Below, one piece after another: positions 1-6,273 of a stretch of 12,067 bases of DNA (the first letter of the stretch is position 1; every line of letters starts with the position of its first letter). The stretch is taken from the NCBI GenBank assembly GCA_965603115.1, contig CBFDBT010000062.1:1-12067 (forward strand). Reading direction: 5' to 3'. Source of the stretch: CBFDBT01 sp965603115 (GTDB taxonomy: Bacteria; Pseudomonadota; Alphaproteobacteria; Sphingomonadales; Kordiimonadaceae). The notes under the pieces were generated by a model. That model made no database searches. It was not told the DNA's origin and saw only the letters and a program-made list of their open reading frames with translations. Position numbers and translations under genes: made by a program.

Positions 1-139
1 CAGCAGGATTCATTTGATGGATAAAAGGCCAAACGGCAGCGGCTGCGCCTACAGCGCCAACGCCCGTGGCCGCAACATGAAGAAAATCGCGACGAGATGC
101 GCCATCTCCATTTGCATGATTGTTGTCATTAGTGCTCAT
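1..139 (-). CDS. petA: Ubiquinol-cytochrome c reductase iron-sulfur (Rieske) subunit, N-terminal fragment
   Basis: Seen: reading leftward from an ATG at 137-139, 46 codons run off the window edge. The translation starts MSTNDNNHANGDGASRRDFL, continues through an Ala/Gly-rich hydrophobic stretch and reaches VWPFIHQMNPA. SRRDFL is a twin-arginine motif, and the following single membrane segment plus the WPFI-QMNP signature is typical of alphaproteobacterial Rieske proteins. An AGGGA ribosome-binding site lies about 6 bases upstream of the start. Known for the family: the protein is exported by Tat, stays anchored by its N-terminal helix, and carries the 2Fe-2S cluster that takes electrons from ubiquinol to cytochrome c1 in the bc1 complex. 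The cluster-binding domain lies outside the window, where petB and petC would be expected to follow. It is divergent from the trmL-hemF group. Confidence 0.93.
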   Translation of the reverse strand, partial: MSTNDNNHANGDGASRRDFLHVAATGVGAVGAAAAVWPFIHQMNPA

Positions 140-553
140 ATTATTTCCCTGACAGAAGAGGATAGTAAAAGAAGGATACCCAATACATTACTAAAAGAGT
201 AACCCTGAAAAAAACAATAGTCTTTATAAGTGACAAAATGCCACCGAGTAAACAGTGAACTCTAATATTCACTAAATCATTAACAAGCAAGGGGCAAAAG
301 TGCTTTTTTGGGAATTATTTCTCATTATCAACCCCTCCTGCACTTAAAACTCAACTAAGTGATGAAATTAATAAACTATAGCTAGCGTTTTAAAATATTA
401 TTGCTAGTTTCTATATGTTTAAAAGAATCCATAAACTGGTGGAGAAAATAAATCAGATACTAACTGCCATGCCGATTGTGTTATCAACAAAGTTTACCTA
501 TAGTCTATTCGAGGGCTAATATATTTGAGCTATATTGTGCGGGGTCGGTTTCC
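140..553. other. Divergent AT-rich intergenic region between petA and the solute-binding protein
   Basis: No coding region with codon-like structure is visible on either strand. The stretch must hold the petA promoter (minus) and the promoter for the plus-strand group, but I cannot point to convincing -35/-10 pairs. It contains an inverted repeat AGTGAA-N8-TTCACT (254-273) and a weak plus-strand hairpin followed by Ts (285-309). Neither is strong enough to name. Confidence 0.6.
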
Positions 554-606
554 ATGGGACAAAAATATACTTTACAACAATTTTTAATGTTTAGTTTAGT
601 CTAGCA
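554..606 (+). other. Probable displaced signal-peptide start of the solute-binding protein (frameshifted)
   Basis: An ATG at 554 (with GGGGT about 8 bases upstream) opens a short frame reading MGQKYTLQQFLMFSLV and then meets TAG at 602-604. Re-reading one base at 601 (a -1 shift, equal to one missing base) joins it to LAVWTESSFA-STQD in the frame of the downstream gene. The joined product is a good Sec signal peptide: charged start, hydrophobic core, and Ser-Phe-Ala before the predicted cut. No canonical slippery heptamer is present at the junction, so a real deletion or an assembly error is more likely than programmed frameshifting. Confidence 0.55.
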
Positions 607-1329
607 GTGTGGACTGAGTCGAGTTTTGCATCAACGCAAGACAAGAAAAAGATTGTGGTTGGAACCACCTCCGAGAGCTCACCTTACATTATGCACGCCC
701 TCGATCGCCAAGGATTTGATACTGATTTACTCACGGCAATATTCAATCGCCTCGGCTATGAGATTGAATTTAGTCACGACCCCACAAACAGATTACCAAA
801 TCTTCTTAAAGATAAAAAAATTGATGTAATGGCAACTTGGCTGAACCCTTTATGGGCTTGCCATAAAAGTAAGCCTTACCGTTATTGGCAAAATGCTATT
901 CTTACAAATGATGATAAGGAGAGCGATATTACTAGCCCTAAGGACTTAAAAGGCAAAATTGTCGGCGCCTATCCTGGAGCAGATATTAACGCGCCTGAAG
1001 AACTAGGTATATATGTTAAAACTTTCGCAGACTATTTTGAAGTTCCATCCTCAAAACATGCCGCTAAAATGATGCTCGGAAATCGATTTGACGCCTACAT
1101 TGGGGATGTTTGGGCGGTATCTCATTTTTATAACATCGAAGTAAAAAAGCATGCCGAGCAACCTAAATTGCTGGTAAAATATTTATTTAAACCAAACCCA
1201 CAAATCTTATGCTTTGATGACATGAGTTTAAGAGATGGCTTTGAAGAACAACTTGCTCTTTTCAAGGCAAGCGGTGAATATAAGGCCCTTGAAATCAAAT
1301 ATATTCCAAATGTAGAATCATTAAAATAA
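607..1329 (+). CDS. Transporter substrate-binding protein, family 3 (SBP_bac_3-like), signal peptide disrupted
   Basis: The 240-residue frame resembles periplasmic amino-acid/polar-solute binding proteins (PF00497). An early strand reads KKIVVGTTSESSPYI, then GFDTDLLTAIFNRLGYEIEF, a segment DKKIDVMATW, a mid-protein SPKDLKGKIVGAYPGA and FDAYIGDVWAV. This matches the two-lobe order of the family and is near full mature length. The GTG at 607 is only the first possible start in this frame. It has no ribosome-binding site and would leave just the end of a signal peptide, while a better start at 554 is one frame off. No permease or ATPase gene is adjacent, so it is an orphan binding protein; the ligand cannot be told. 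The stop lies one base before the trmL start, suggesting a shared transcript. It could be a pseudogene or a sequencing-error victim; the body of the frame is intact. Confidence 0.75.
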   Translation: MWTESSFASTQDKKKIVVGTTSESSPYIMHALDRQGFDTDLLTAIFNRLGYEIEFSHDPTNRLPNLLKDKKIDVMATWLNPLWACHKSKPYRYWQNAILTNDDKESDITSPKDLKGKIVGAYPGADINAPEELGIYVKTFADYFEVPSSKHAAKMMLGNRFDAYIGDVWAVSHFYNIEVKKHAEQPKLLVKYLFKPNPQILCFDDMSLRDGFEEQLALFKASGEYKALEIKYIPNVESLK

Positions 1330-1330
1330 T

Positions 1331-1789
1331 ATGGACCTTGCTTTATTCCAACCCGATCAACCGCAAAACACCGGCACTCTACTCAGGCTTGGGGCCTGCA
1401 TGGGTGTAAAAGTGCATATTATTGACCCTTGCGGCTTTGCTTTTTCTGAGCGAGCTCTAAGGCGATCCGCTATGGATTATATTGACCATGTAGAATTGAT
1501 GCGCCACCTTGACTGGGATCACTTCAATACATGGCAGCTGGAAAATGACAAACGTCTTGTGCTCTTAACTACCAAAGGTGCCACTACCTACTGCGATTAT
1601 CAGTATAGCAACAATGACATTCTTCTGTTGGGCCAAGAATCTAAAGGCGCACCAGACTTTGTCCATGAAGCATCCAGTGGGCGTGTTGTAATTCCTATGC
1701 GACCTGAGCTACGTTCCCTAAATATAGCCGTTGCAGCAGCGATGGTTTTAGGCGAAGGTCTAAGGCAAACAAATCATTTCAAAGCTTAA
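1331..1789 (+). CDS. trmL: tRNA (cytidine(34)-2'-O)-methyltransferase (SPOUT family)
   Basis: At 152 residues this is the usual TrmL length, and all SPOUT knot signatures are visible: LFQPDQPQNTGTLLRL at the N terminus (Asn14, Arg18), LLLGQESKGAP around residues 98-108, and IPMRPELRSLNIAVAAAMVL around 121-140, which forms the S-adenosylmethionine pocket. Known for the family: the dimer methylates the 2'-OH of the wobble nucleotide (C34 or cmnm5U34) in tRNA-Leu isoacceptors, in the cytoplasm. The ATG follows the preceding TAA by a single base, and no clear ribosome-binding site is present, so translational coupling is likely. hemF starts 14 bases after its stop. A trmL-hemF pair divergent from petA is an arrangement I recognise from alphaproteobacteria. 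Confidence 0.95.
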   Translation: MDLALFQPDQPQNTGTLLRLGACMGVKVHIIDPCGFAFSERALRRSAMDYIDHVELMRHLDWDHFNTWQLENDKRLVLLTTKGATTYCDYQYSNNDILLLGQESKGAPDFVHEASSGRVVIPMRPELRSLNIAVAAAMVLGEGLRQTNHFKA

Positions 1790-1803
1790 TCACGAGGTTT
1801 TCC

Positions 1804-2679
1804 ATGAATAGCGATATTTCCCTTAATGAACATCAGCAAAAAGCAGCTGACTGGTTCGAAGACCTCAGAAATAATATTTGCGATGCCTTCCAAGCCATTG
1901 AAGACGATTATGAGGGCTGCCTCAAGGACAAACCAGCTGGCAGATTTGAGCGCACCAGTTGGGACCGCACCAACCAAGATGACGGTGCACACGGTGGCGG
2001 AGGTGTTATGTCCGTGATGAAAGGACGCGTATTTGAAAAAGTTGGCGTCAACATCTCGACAGTGCACGGCACCTTCACCGAAGAATTTGCCAAAAACATG
2101 CCCGGCGCTAGTGAAGACCCTCGCTTTTTCGCCACCGGAATTTCCCTTGTCGCCCATATGCATTCAGCCAGAGTGCCCGCAGTGCACATGAATACACGCT
2201 ATATCGTTACGACCGAAGACTGGTTCGGCGGGGGCGCAGACCTTAACACAGCTTTGCCAAACACTGCAGATACCACGCAATTTCACGCGGCCCTCAAACA
2301 GGCTTGCGATAGGCATGATGCAAGTTACTACGACAAATATAAAAAGTGGTGCGACGAATATTTCTATGTTCCCCACCGCAATCGGGCTCGTGGTGAAGGG
2401 GGTATTTTCTATGACCGCCTTAATAGCGGAAGTTTTGAAAAAGATTTTGCCTTCACGCAAGATGTCGGTCGCGCTTTTCTCGACATTTATCCAAAGTTGG
2501 TGCGCAGCCATATGAATGAAGATTGGACGGACGAAGAACGTGAAGCCTTGCTTATCTACCGTGGCCTTTACGCTGAATTTAATCTTGTTTATGACAGGGG
2601 CACTACCTTTGGCCTCAAAACTGGCGGAAATGTCGATGCTATCTTGATGTCGCTGCCCCCGGAAGCCAAATGGCCTTAA
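1804..2679 (+). CDS. hemF: Oxygen-dependent coproporphyrinogen III oxidase
   Basis: HemF oxidatively decarboxylates two propionates of coproporphyrinogen III to vinyls, giving protoporphyrinogen IX for haem synthesis; it is a soluble dimeric enzyme needing O2. The 291 residues match the family length. Seen in order: RTSWDR and the glycine-rich GAHGGGGVMSVMKG near 50-74, KVGVNISTVHG near 79-89, ATGISLVAH near 110-118, the signature VPAVHMNTRYI near 124-134, DWFGGGADL near 139-147, KKWCDEYFYVPHRNRARGEGG near 180-200, GIFYDRLNSG, and RGTTFGLKTGGNVDAILMSLPP at the C terminus. The position after GGGADL usually reads TP but here is NTAL. A GAGG ribosome-binding site precedes the ATG. It probably shares a transcript with trmL and converges with cca, with only 18 bases between the stops. 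Confidence 0.97.
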   Translation: MNSDISLNEHQQKAADWFEDLRNNICDAFQAIEDDYEGCLKDKPAGRFERTSWDRTNQDDGAHGGGGVMSVMKGRVFEKVGVNISTVHGTFTEEFAKNMPGASEDPRFFATGISLVAHMHSARVPAVHMNTRYIVTTEDWFGGGADLNTALPNTADTTQFHAALKQACDRHDASYYDKYKKWCDEYFYVPHRNRARGEGGIFYDRLNSGSFEKDFAFTQDVGRAFLDIYPKLVRSHMNEDWTDEEREALLIYRGLYAEFNLVYDRGTTFGLKTGGNVDAILMSLPPEAKWP

Positions 2680-2697
2680 TATATTGAAGTAAAAGCC

Positions 2698-3897
2698 TCA
2701 GTCCTTCCCGTCAATTTTGGGTAGTCTTTCAATCAGCATCTCATAGGAAGGTTCAAAGTTCTCCTTGAGCCATTGCTTTTCTAAATCTTTTAATAGTTTG
2801 CCAAGTTCAGGCCCCGGTTCATAGCCCAATTGCAACATATCCGCTCCTGCCACGGGGAAAATAGGAATATCCCAATCCCGCAAAACTTCAAATGATGATT
2901 GATCATGCTCGCCAGTATTTGATATGAGGTAACAGTCGACAACCACCTCATGATTATATTGGTAAATAAGCTTTTTCCACTCTAAGATAGTTGGAAAGCC
3001 AAGGCCAAGGCCTGCCATAAGCTCTTCGCATAAAAGAGCGTGTTTTTGTGCCTTATTCGAACAGTTCCATGACCTCAATAACCCAGAAGCATGACATCCC
3101 GTCAGCGCCAGCAATCGCCTAAGAGCTTTTATTGGAATCTTATAACTAGCCTCTCTTTCAATGAGAGAATCCATTGCTTGTATCTCAATCGGCGCGCCAC
3201 CCATGCATCTCTTTAACACATCCGATTTCTGCATTATTTTTAAAACTTCGCTTGGATTAGCTGCCAGTATAAGCTTGTTAAGCTCATCTGAGATTCGCTC
3301 TACAGATAGTCCATCAATAAGAGCCACAGTGTTTTTAACGGCCGATAGTGCGTCTTGCTCAAGCGGCACCCGACCATAATGGGCTTGAAAACGAAAAAGT
3401 CTTAAAATCCTGAGCGCATCTTCTCGAATTCTATCTTCAGCGCTACCTATAAAGCGAATACGGCCCTCTTTTATATCTGCAATACCGCCGCATGGATCAA
3501 ACAAAGTACCGTCAATGGAAACGTAAATTGCATTGATGGTAAAATCCCGCCGTTCAGCGTCAGCTTGCCATTCATTTGTAAAAGCGACCACTGCGCGGCG
3601 ACCATCTGTTTCAACATCACGGCGTAGCGTTGTTACCTCAATAACATCACCATCTAAAACCGCTGTCACAGTGCCATGATCAATGCCTGTTGGAATAACC
3701 TTAAAACCCTTGGATTTCAAAAGTTTCATTGCCTTTTCAGGGTGGTAGTCCGTCGCAGCATCAATATCAGACACTGACAAGCCCATAAGACTGTTTCGCA
3801 CAGCCCCACCGACAAATCTTATATGCTCGACCCCCAAGGCTTCAGCAGCCATTAAACAATGATGGGAGTTAAGCCATGACGCTTTCAATTTATCCAC
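2698..3897 (-). CDS. cca: CCA-adding tRNA nucleotidyltransferase (poly(A) polymerase/CCA family)
   Basis: The enzyme adds or repairs the 3' CCA end of tRNAs from CTP and ATP without a nucleic-acid template. Seen in 399 residues: the nucleotidyltransferase motif GGAVRNSLMG at 30-39 followed by D44 and D46 (metal-binding DxD), EVTTLRRD at 87-94, the base-selecting ERRDFTINA at 115-123, then REDALRILRLFRF and ERISDELNKLI. These are the class II CCA motifs in the usual order. No HD phosphohydrolase motif is apparent in the C-terminal half. The GTG start follows a GAG-containing stretch and lies 12 bases after the DUF6111 stop. It is the last gene of the minus-strand operon and converges with hemF, leaving almost no room for a terminator. 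Confidence 0.95.
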   Translation of the reverse strand: MDKLKASWLNSHHCLMAAEALGVEHIRFVGGAVRNSLMGLSVSDIDAATDYHPEKAMKLLKSKGFKVIPTGIDHGTVTAVLDGDVIEVTTLRRDVETDGRRAVVAFTNEWQADAERRDFTINAIYVSIDGTLFDPCGGIADIKEGRIRFIGSAEDRIREDALRILRLFRFQAHYGRVPLEQDALSAVKNTVALIDGLSVERISDELNKLILAANPSEVLKIMQKSDVLKRCMGGAPIEIQAMDSLIEREASYKIPIKALRRLLALTGCHASGLLRSWNCSNKAQKHALLCEELMAGLGLGFPTILEWKKLIYQYNHEVVVDCYLISNTGEHDQSSFEVLRDWDIPIFPVAGADMLQLGYEPGPELGKLLKDLEKQWLKENFEPSYEMLIERLPKIDGKD

Positions 3898-3909
3898 TGG
3901 ATATCACTC

Positions 3910-4227
3910 TTATTCCTGCGGATCCTGCTTTTTATCTGGCTCTGGAACCTCTTCAGGATCTTTAAATGCTCCGGGTATAACTTTGCCATCAACAACATGC
4001 GGCGGCACATAAACTTTATACCTGTCTGTACTGGTCGTATCAAAAAAGCGCAGGGTCACAGCAAGCACTATCATCGCGCCAATTAAACCCAACAACATAT
4101 AGCGAATTTTCTTTAAGTCCTCATCATCTGCCGCGCGTCCAGATGTTTTAAGTTTGTAGCGCCACCTCAAATAATAAATAACACCAAAAAGAGGCAGCAG
4201 CAGCAAAATTATTCTTATAGCGATCAC
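3910..4227 (-). CDS. DUF6111 family small membrane protein
   Basis: A 105-residue protein with a hydrophobic helix at about 3-20, a short basic loop (RWRYKLKTSGR), a second helix at about 45-61, then a proline- and acid-rich tail. The segment YVPPHVVDGKVIPGAFKDPE before the tail is the recognisable family feature: small inner-membrane proteins of unknown function found beside cca and Nudix genes in alphaproteobacteria. The GTG start has GGGGATGA upstream. The gene lies 15 bases after the CoA pyrophosphatase stop and 12 before the cca start, so it is surely cotranscribed. The constant pairing with cca suggests a link to that locus, but no function can be read from the sequence. Confidence 0.85.
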   Translation of the reverse strand: MIAIRIILLLLPLFGVIYYLRWRYKLKTSGRAADDEDLKKIRYMLLGLIGAMIVLAVTLRFFDTTSTDRYKVYVPPHVVDGKVIPGAFKDPEEVPEPDKKQDPQE

Positions 4228-4242
4228 AATCTCATCCCCTTA

Positions 4243-4848
4243 TTACTGAACTTTTATAACCAGATCATGTAAATTAACCAGCATACCGGCTGTAGCACCC
4301 CAAATTTGACGCCCTTCATACGGTATAGCATAATATTTTCGCTCTATACCTTTCCACACGCCTACATGCTTTTGATGATTTTGCTTATCCATAAGAAAGT
4401 CAAGCGGAACTTCAAAAACATCAGCAACTTCATGGGCGTCGGGCACCACTGTAAAACCCGGTCTAATGAAGGCAACAATGGGTGTGATTTCAAAGCCTGA
4501 CCCTGTTAGATAGGTATCAAGTTTACCAATGGGATCGATATAGTCAGCTGGCAAGCCAATTTCCTCACGCGCCTCACGCATAGCCGTGTGAACAGCATCC
4601 CTATCGGTTTCGTCAACCGCGCCTCCAGGAAAGCTCACCTGCCCCGCATGGGTTCGTAAATGCTCTGTGCGCTGCGTCAACAATATATGAAGGCCATGGG
4701 CATGCTCCACGATTGGTACCAAGACAGCAGCTTTACGGCGTTGATGCGATGCAATTTCCGCCTCTTTTAGATGCGCGTTCATATCATGATCACCGCGCTC
4801 ACCGGCTTCATAAAGTGACAAAGCTTTTAATATCAGGTCACGATTCAC
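4243..4848 (-). CDS. CoA pyrophosphatase (Nudix hydrolase, NudL/PCD1 type)
   Basis: Hydrolyses coenzyme A and its derivatives to 3',5'-ADP and 4'-phosphopantetheine; thought to clear damaged or oxidised CoA. Seen in 201 residues: the subfamily motif LLTQRTEHLRTHAGQVSFPG at 56-75 followed by GAVDE, which separates CoA pyrophosphatases from other Nudix proteins, and then REAREEIGL at 91-99 carrying the metal-binding glutamates of the Nudix box. The start is a GTG whose last two bases are the first two of the TGA stop of the upstream DUF1285 gene (GTGA overlap); AGGAG lies about 10 bases upstream. The overlap indicates translational coupling. The protein lacks a signal peptide and should be cytoplasmic. 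Neighbours downstream are DUF6111 and cca. Confidence 0.93.
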   Translation of the reverse strand: MNRDLILKALSLYEAGERGDHDMNAHLKEAEIASHQRRKAAVLVPIVEHAHGLHILLTQRTEHLRTHAGQVSFPGGAVDETDRDAVHTAMREAREEIGLPADYIDPIGKLDTYLTGSGFEITPIVAFIRPGFTVVPDAHEVADVFEVPLDFLMDKQNHQKHVGVWKGIERKYYAIPYEGRQIWGATAGMLVNLHDLVIKVQ

Positions 4849-5417
4849 TCTGAAATTGCTCCTAATATGAACGTCTTTCCCGCGCTTTTAAGGGCCAGCT
4901 CTCCATCTTCTTCTTGTGCTATATCTACCAACTCATAGAAGACCGATCTACTGATCAATGCCTCGAGATTCCCCCGTATTAGCACATAAGGCCTAGGCTC
5001 TTTGCTTTCCTTGTTAATCTCAACTCTAAGCGGATGCTTCTCATCCAGCACAACAACATCCCCAACATTTGTGGTAAATGAAATTACGCTTTGGCCTTCA
5101 TTAGATGCCCGCTCCATTGAGGTGACCACAAAAGGCGCATCCTCCACGGTGATACCAACCTTTTCAACGGGTGTTACAAGATAGGTTTTACCATCATCGT
5201 CCTTACGCAACACGGTTGAAAACAAACGCACCATTCGCTCGCGGGTGATCGGTGTGCCCATATAATACCAACTGCCATCCCTTTTAATGACCATATCAAT
5301 GTCACCACAAAACTCAGGATTCCATAAATGAACAGGCGGATAGCTTTGATCTCCCACCTGTTTCATGATCTCATCTAGTCTAAACGTAGATTTTGGCGTT
5401 AATTTTGTCTCTGTCAT
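4845..5417 (-). CDS. DUF1285 domain-containing protein
   Basis: The family hallmark PPVHLWNPEFCGDIDMVIK, then GSWYYMGTPITRERMVRLFS and VLRKDDDGKTYLVTPVEKVGI, is present, followed by a second domain with FVVTSMERA and HPLRVEI near its middle. Family members have known folds but no assigned biochemical role; the protein is soluble with no signal peptide. The frame is open up to an ATG at 5465. I chose the internal ATG at 5417 (MTETKLTPKS..., 190 residues) because it lies 13 bases after the acetyltransferase stop and avoids a 35-base overlap, although it has no clear ribosome-binding site. The ATG at 5441, with GGCGAG upstream, is a fair alternative. The gene ends inside the start codon of the CoA pyrophosphatase, so the two are coupled. 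The same neighbourhood is seen in many alphaproteobacteria. Confidence 0.88.
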   Translation of the reverse strand: MTETKLTPKSTFRLDEIMKQVGDQSYPPVHLWNPEFCGDIDMVIKRDGSWYYMGTPITRERMVRLFSTVLRKDDDGKTYLVTPVEKVGITVEDAPFVVTSMERASNEGQSVISFTTNVGDVVVLDEKHPLRVEINKESKEPRPYVLIRGNLEALISRSVFYELVDIAQEEDGELALKSAGKTFILGAISE

Positions 5418-5430
5418 AAGGGCAGTATAG

Positions 5431-6021
5431 TCAGACCGCATGCTCTCGCCAAGGGCGTTCCTCATTTATGGATGAAATAACTAGCTCATCACTCAGGCTT
5501 GGTGATATTTCCGAAATATTATAGGGTGTCAAACGCGCATAAACCGGCAAGACATAAGGCCTACCTAACATCTTAAACATCAGGCGATCGCCATCCTGAT
5601 TTTTGGGCAGAGCTATATTCATTGGGCGAACGCTTCGAAAGCCAAAGCGACTATAATAAACATTATCGCCAACAAGAAAGACCATGATGTAGCCTTCCTT
5701 TCGTAGAAGTGACAATCCATAAGCCATCAACTTCGAGCCTAATCCCATACCTTGATAGTCGCTTGCAGTTACCAACGGGCCAAGAAAAGAAATTTTTTGC
5801 TCTCTATCACATCCAATGCCATCAAGGTGCGCACGCCGAAGCTGAATACTGCCGACGACGCGACCTTCTTCACGGGCAACAAGATGTATCACATCATCAT
5901 CCGAACAAGATTCACGAAACTTTGAAGAGGCGCTCTCAGCAAAACCTGCCCCCAAAGTTTGAAGGTGCAAGTTATAAACTGATGGTAAATCCGCAGTATT
6001 TGCGAAGGTGATGGAGATCAT
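5431..6021 (-). CDS. GNAT family N-acetyltransferase (YhbS-like)
   Basis: A 196-residue acyltransferase using acetyl-CoA; the acceptor is unknown. Seen: MISITFANTADLPSVYNLH opening the fold, EEGRVVGSIQLRRAHL, then FLGPLVTASDYQGMGLGSKL at 79-98 with the pyrophosphate-binding Q-x-x-G-x-G (Q90-G95), and VFLVGDNVYYSRFGFRSV at 114-131, which is the YhbS/COG3153 signature. The frame is open further upstream to 6084, but the ATG at 6021 has AGGA about 8 bases before it and gives the normal family N terminus. It appears to be the first gene of the operon leading to DUF1285, CoA pyrophosphatase, DUF6111 and cca. Its leader region holds two hairpins and an inverted repeat. Confidence 0.9.
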   Translation of the reverse strand: MISITFANTADLPSVYNLHLQTLGAGFAESASSKFRESCSDDDVIHLVAREEGRVVGSIQLRRAHLDGIGCDREQKISFLGPLVTASDYQGMGLGSKLMAYGLSLLRKEGYIMVFLVGDNVYYSRFGFRSVRPMNIALPKNQDGDRLMFKMLGRPYVLPVYARLTPYNISEISPSLSDELVISSINEERPWREHAV

Positions 6022-6041
6022 TGTATTTATCCTGTAACCGG

Positions 6042-6057
6042 CCCATCTAAGTATGGG
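6042..6057 (-). other. Small hairpin in the leader of the acetyltransferase operon
   Basis: On the minus strand CCCAT, a 6-base loop and ATGGG form a perfect 5-bp stem about 20 bases upstream of the acetyltransferase start, just before its AGGA ribosome-binding site. It could modulate translation, but short stems occur by chance. Confidence 0.25.
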
Positions 6058-6081
6058 TAATAAAACGTATGTGCAAAACAA

Positions 6082-6108
6082 CACCCGCCCTTAATTCTAG
6101 GGGGAGTG
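6082..6108 (-). terminator. Terminator-like hairpin upstream of the acetyltransferase operon
   Basis: CACCCGCCCT (6082-6091) and AGGGGGAGTG (6099-6108) form a 10-bp stem with one mismatch and, on the minus strand, one G-U pair, around a 7-base loop. On the minus strand it is followed by TTGTTTTG. It could be a second terminator for porin transcripts or an attenuator-like leader element of the downstream operon; the tail is too poor to decide. Confidence 0.35.
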
Positions 6109-6179
6109 CTCTAGCTTCGTCGCATTCGTTTTATATGGCTCAGTTTAAACATTACTTTAGTCATCTCTCATTCATTGAA

Positions 6180-6216
6180 GTTGCAATCCATAAAGACAGA
6201 TGAAATTAATTGCAAC
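6180..6216. promoter_or_regulatory. Inverted repeat GTTGCAAT-N21-ATTGCAAC, possible operator
   Basis: Two perfect 8-base arms, each built on the palindrome TTGCAA, lie 29 bases apart (start to start), between the porin terminator and the acetyltransferase operon. The 29-base spacing is close to, but not exactly, three helical turns. It is in the right place for a regulator of the operon or for part of its promoter. No regulator can be named. Confidence 0.3.
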
Positions 6217-6225
6217 ATAAATAAT

Positions 6226-6252
6226 AAAGGGCAGCCTCAAGGACTGCCCCTT
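6226..6252 (-). terminator. Terminator downstream of the porin gene
   Basis: AAAGGGCAGCC (6226-6236), loop TCAA, and GGACTGCCCCTT (6241-6252) form a GC-rich stem with one bulged base, 21 bases after the porin stop. The minus-strand tail is TTATTATTTA. The plus strand carries TTTTTTT just beyond, so the element may act in both directions, but only the minus-strand porin needs it. Confidence 0.7.
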
Positions 6253-6273
6253 ATCTTTTTTTATAAGCAATAT

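Noticed and set aside
14..202. Open frame on the plus strand at the window start
   Set aside because: It is antisense to the petA start, whose minus-strand translation matches the Rieske leader clearly.
285..309. Hairpin AAGCA/TGCTT followed by Ts on the plus strand
   Set aside because: Only 5 bp with an 11-base loop, and there is no plus-strand gene upstream that it would terminate.
580..604. Programmed -1 frameshift site for the binding protein
   Set aside because: The A-TTT-TTA near 580 does not allow proper re-pairing and lies before an in-frame stop (592-594) of the new frame; no canonical slippery heptamer is seen at the required place.
1786..2511. Long antisense frames (93-125 codons) across hemF
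   Set aside because: The plus strand encodes an intact HemF with all signatures; the antisense frames show no recognisable domain and no plausible start signal.
2680..2697. Shared terminator between hemF and cca
   Set aside because: GGCCTT and AAGCC around the stops pair only weakly with a long AT loop and a bulge; not convincing.
5418..5465. N-terminal extension of the DUF1285 protein to the ATG at 5465
   Set aside because: It would overlap the acetyltransferase gene by 35 bases without a ribosome-binding site; kept only as an alternative.
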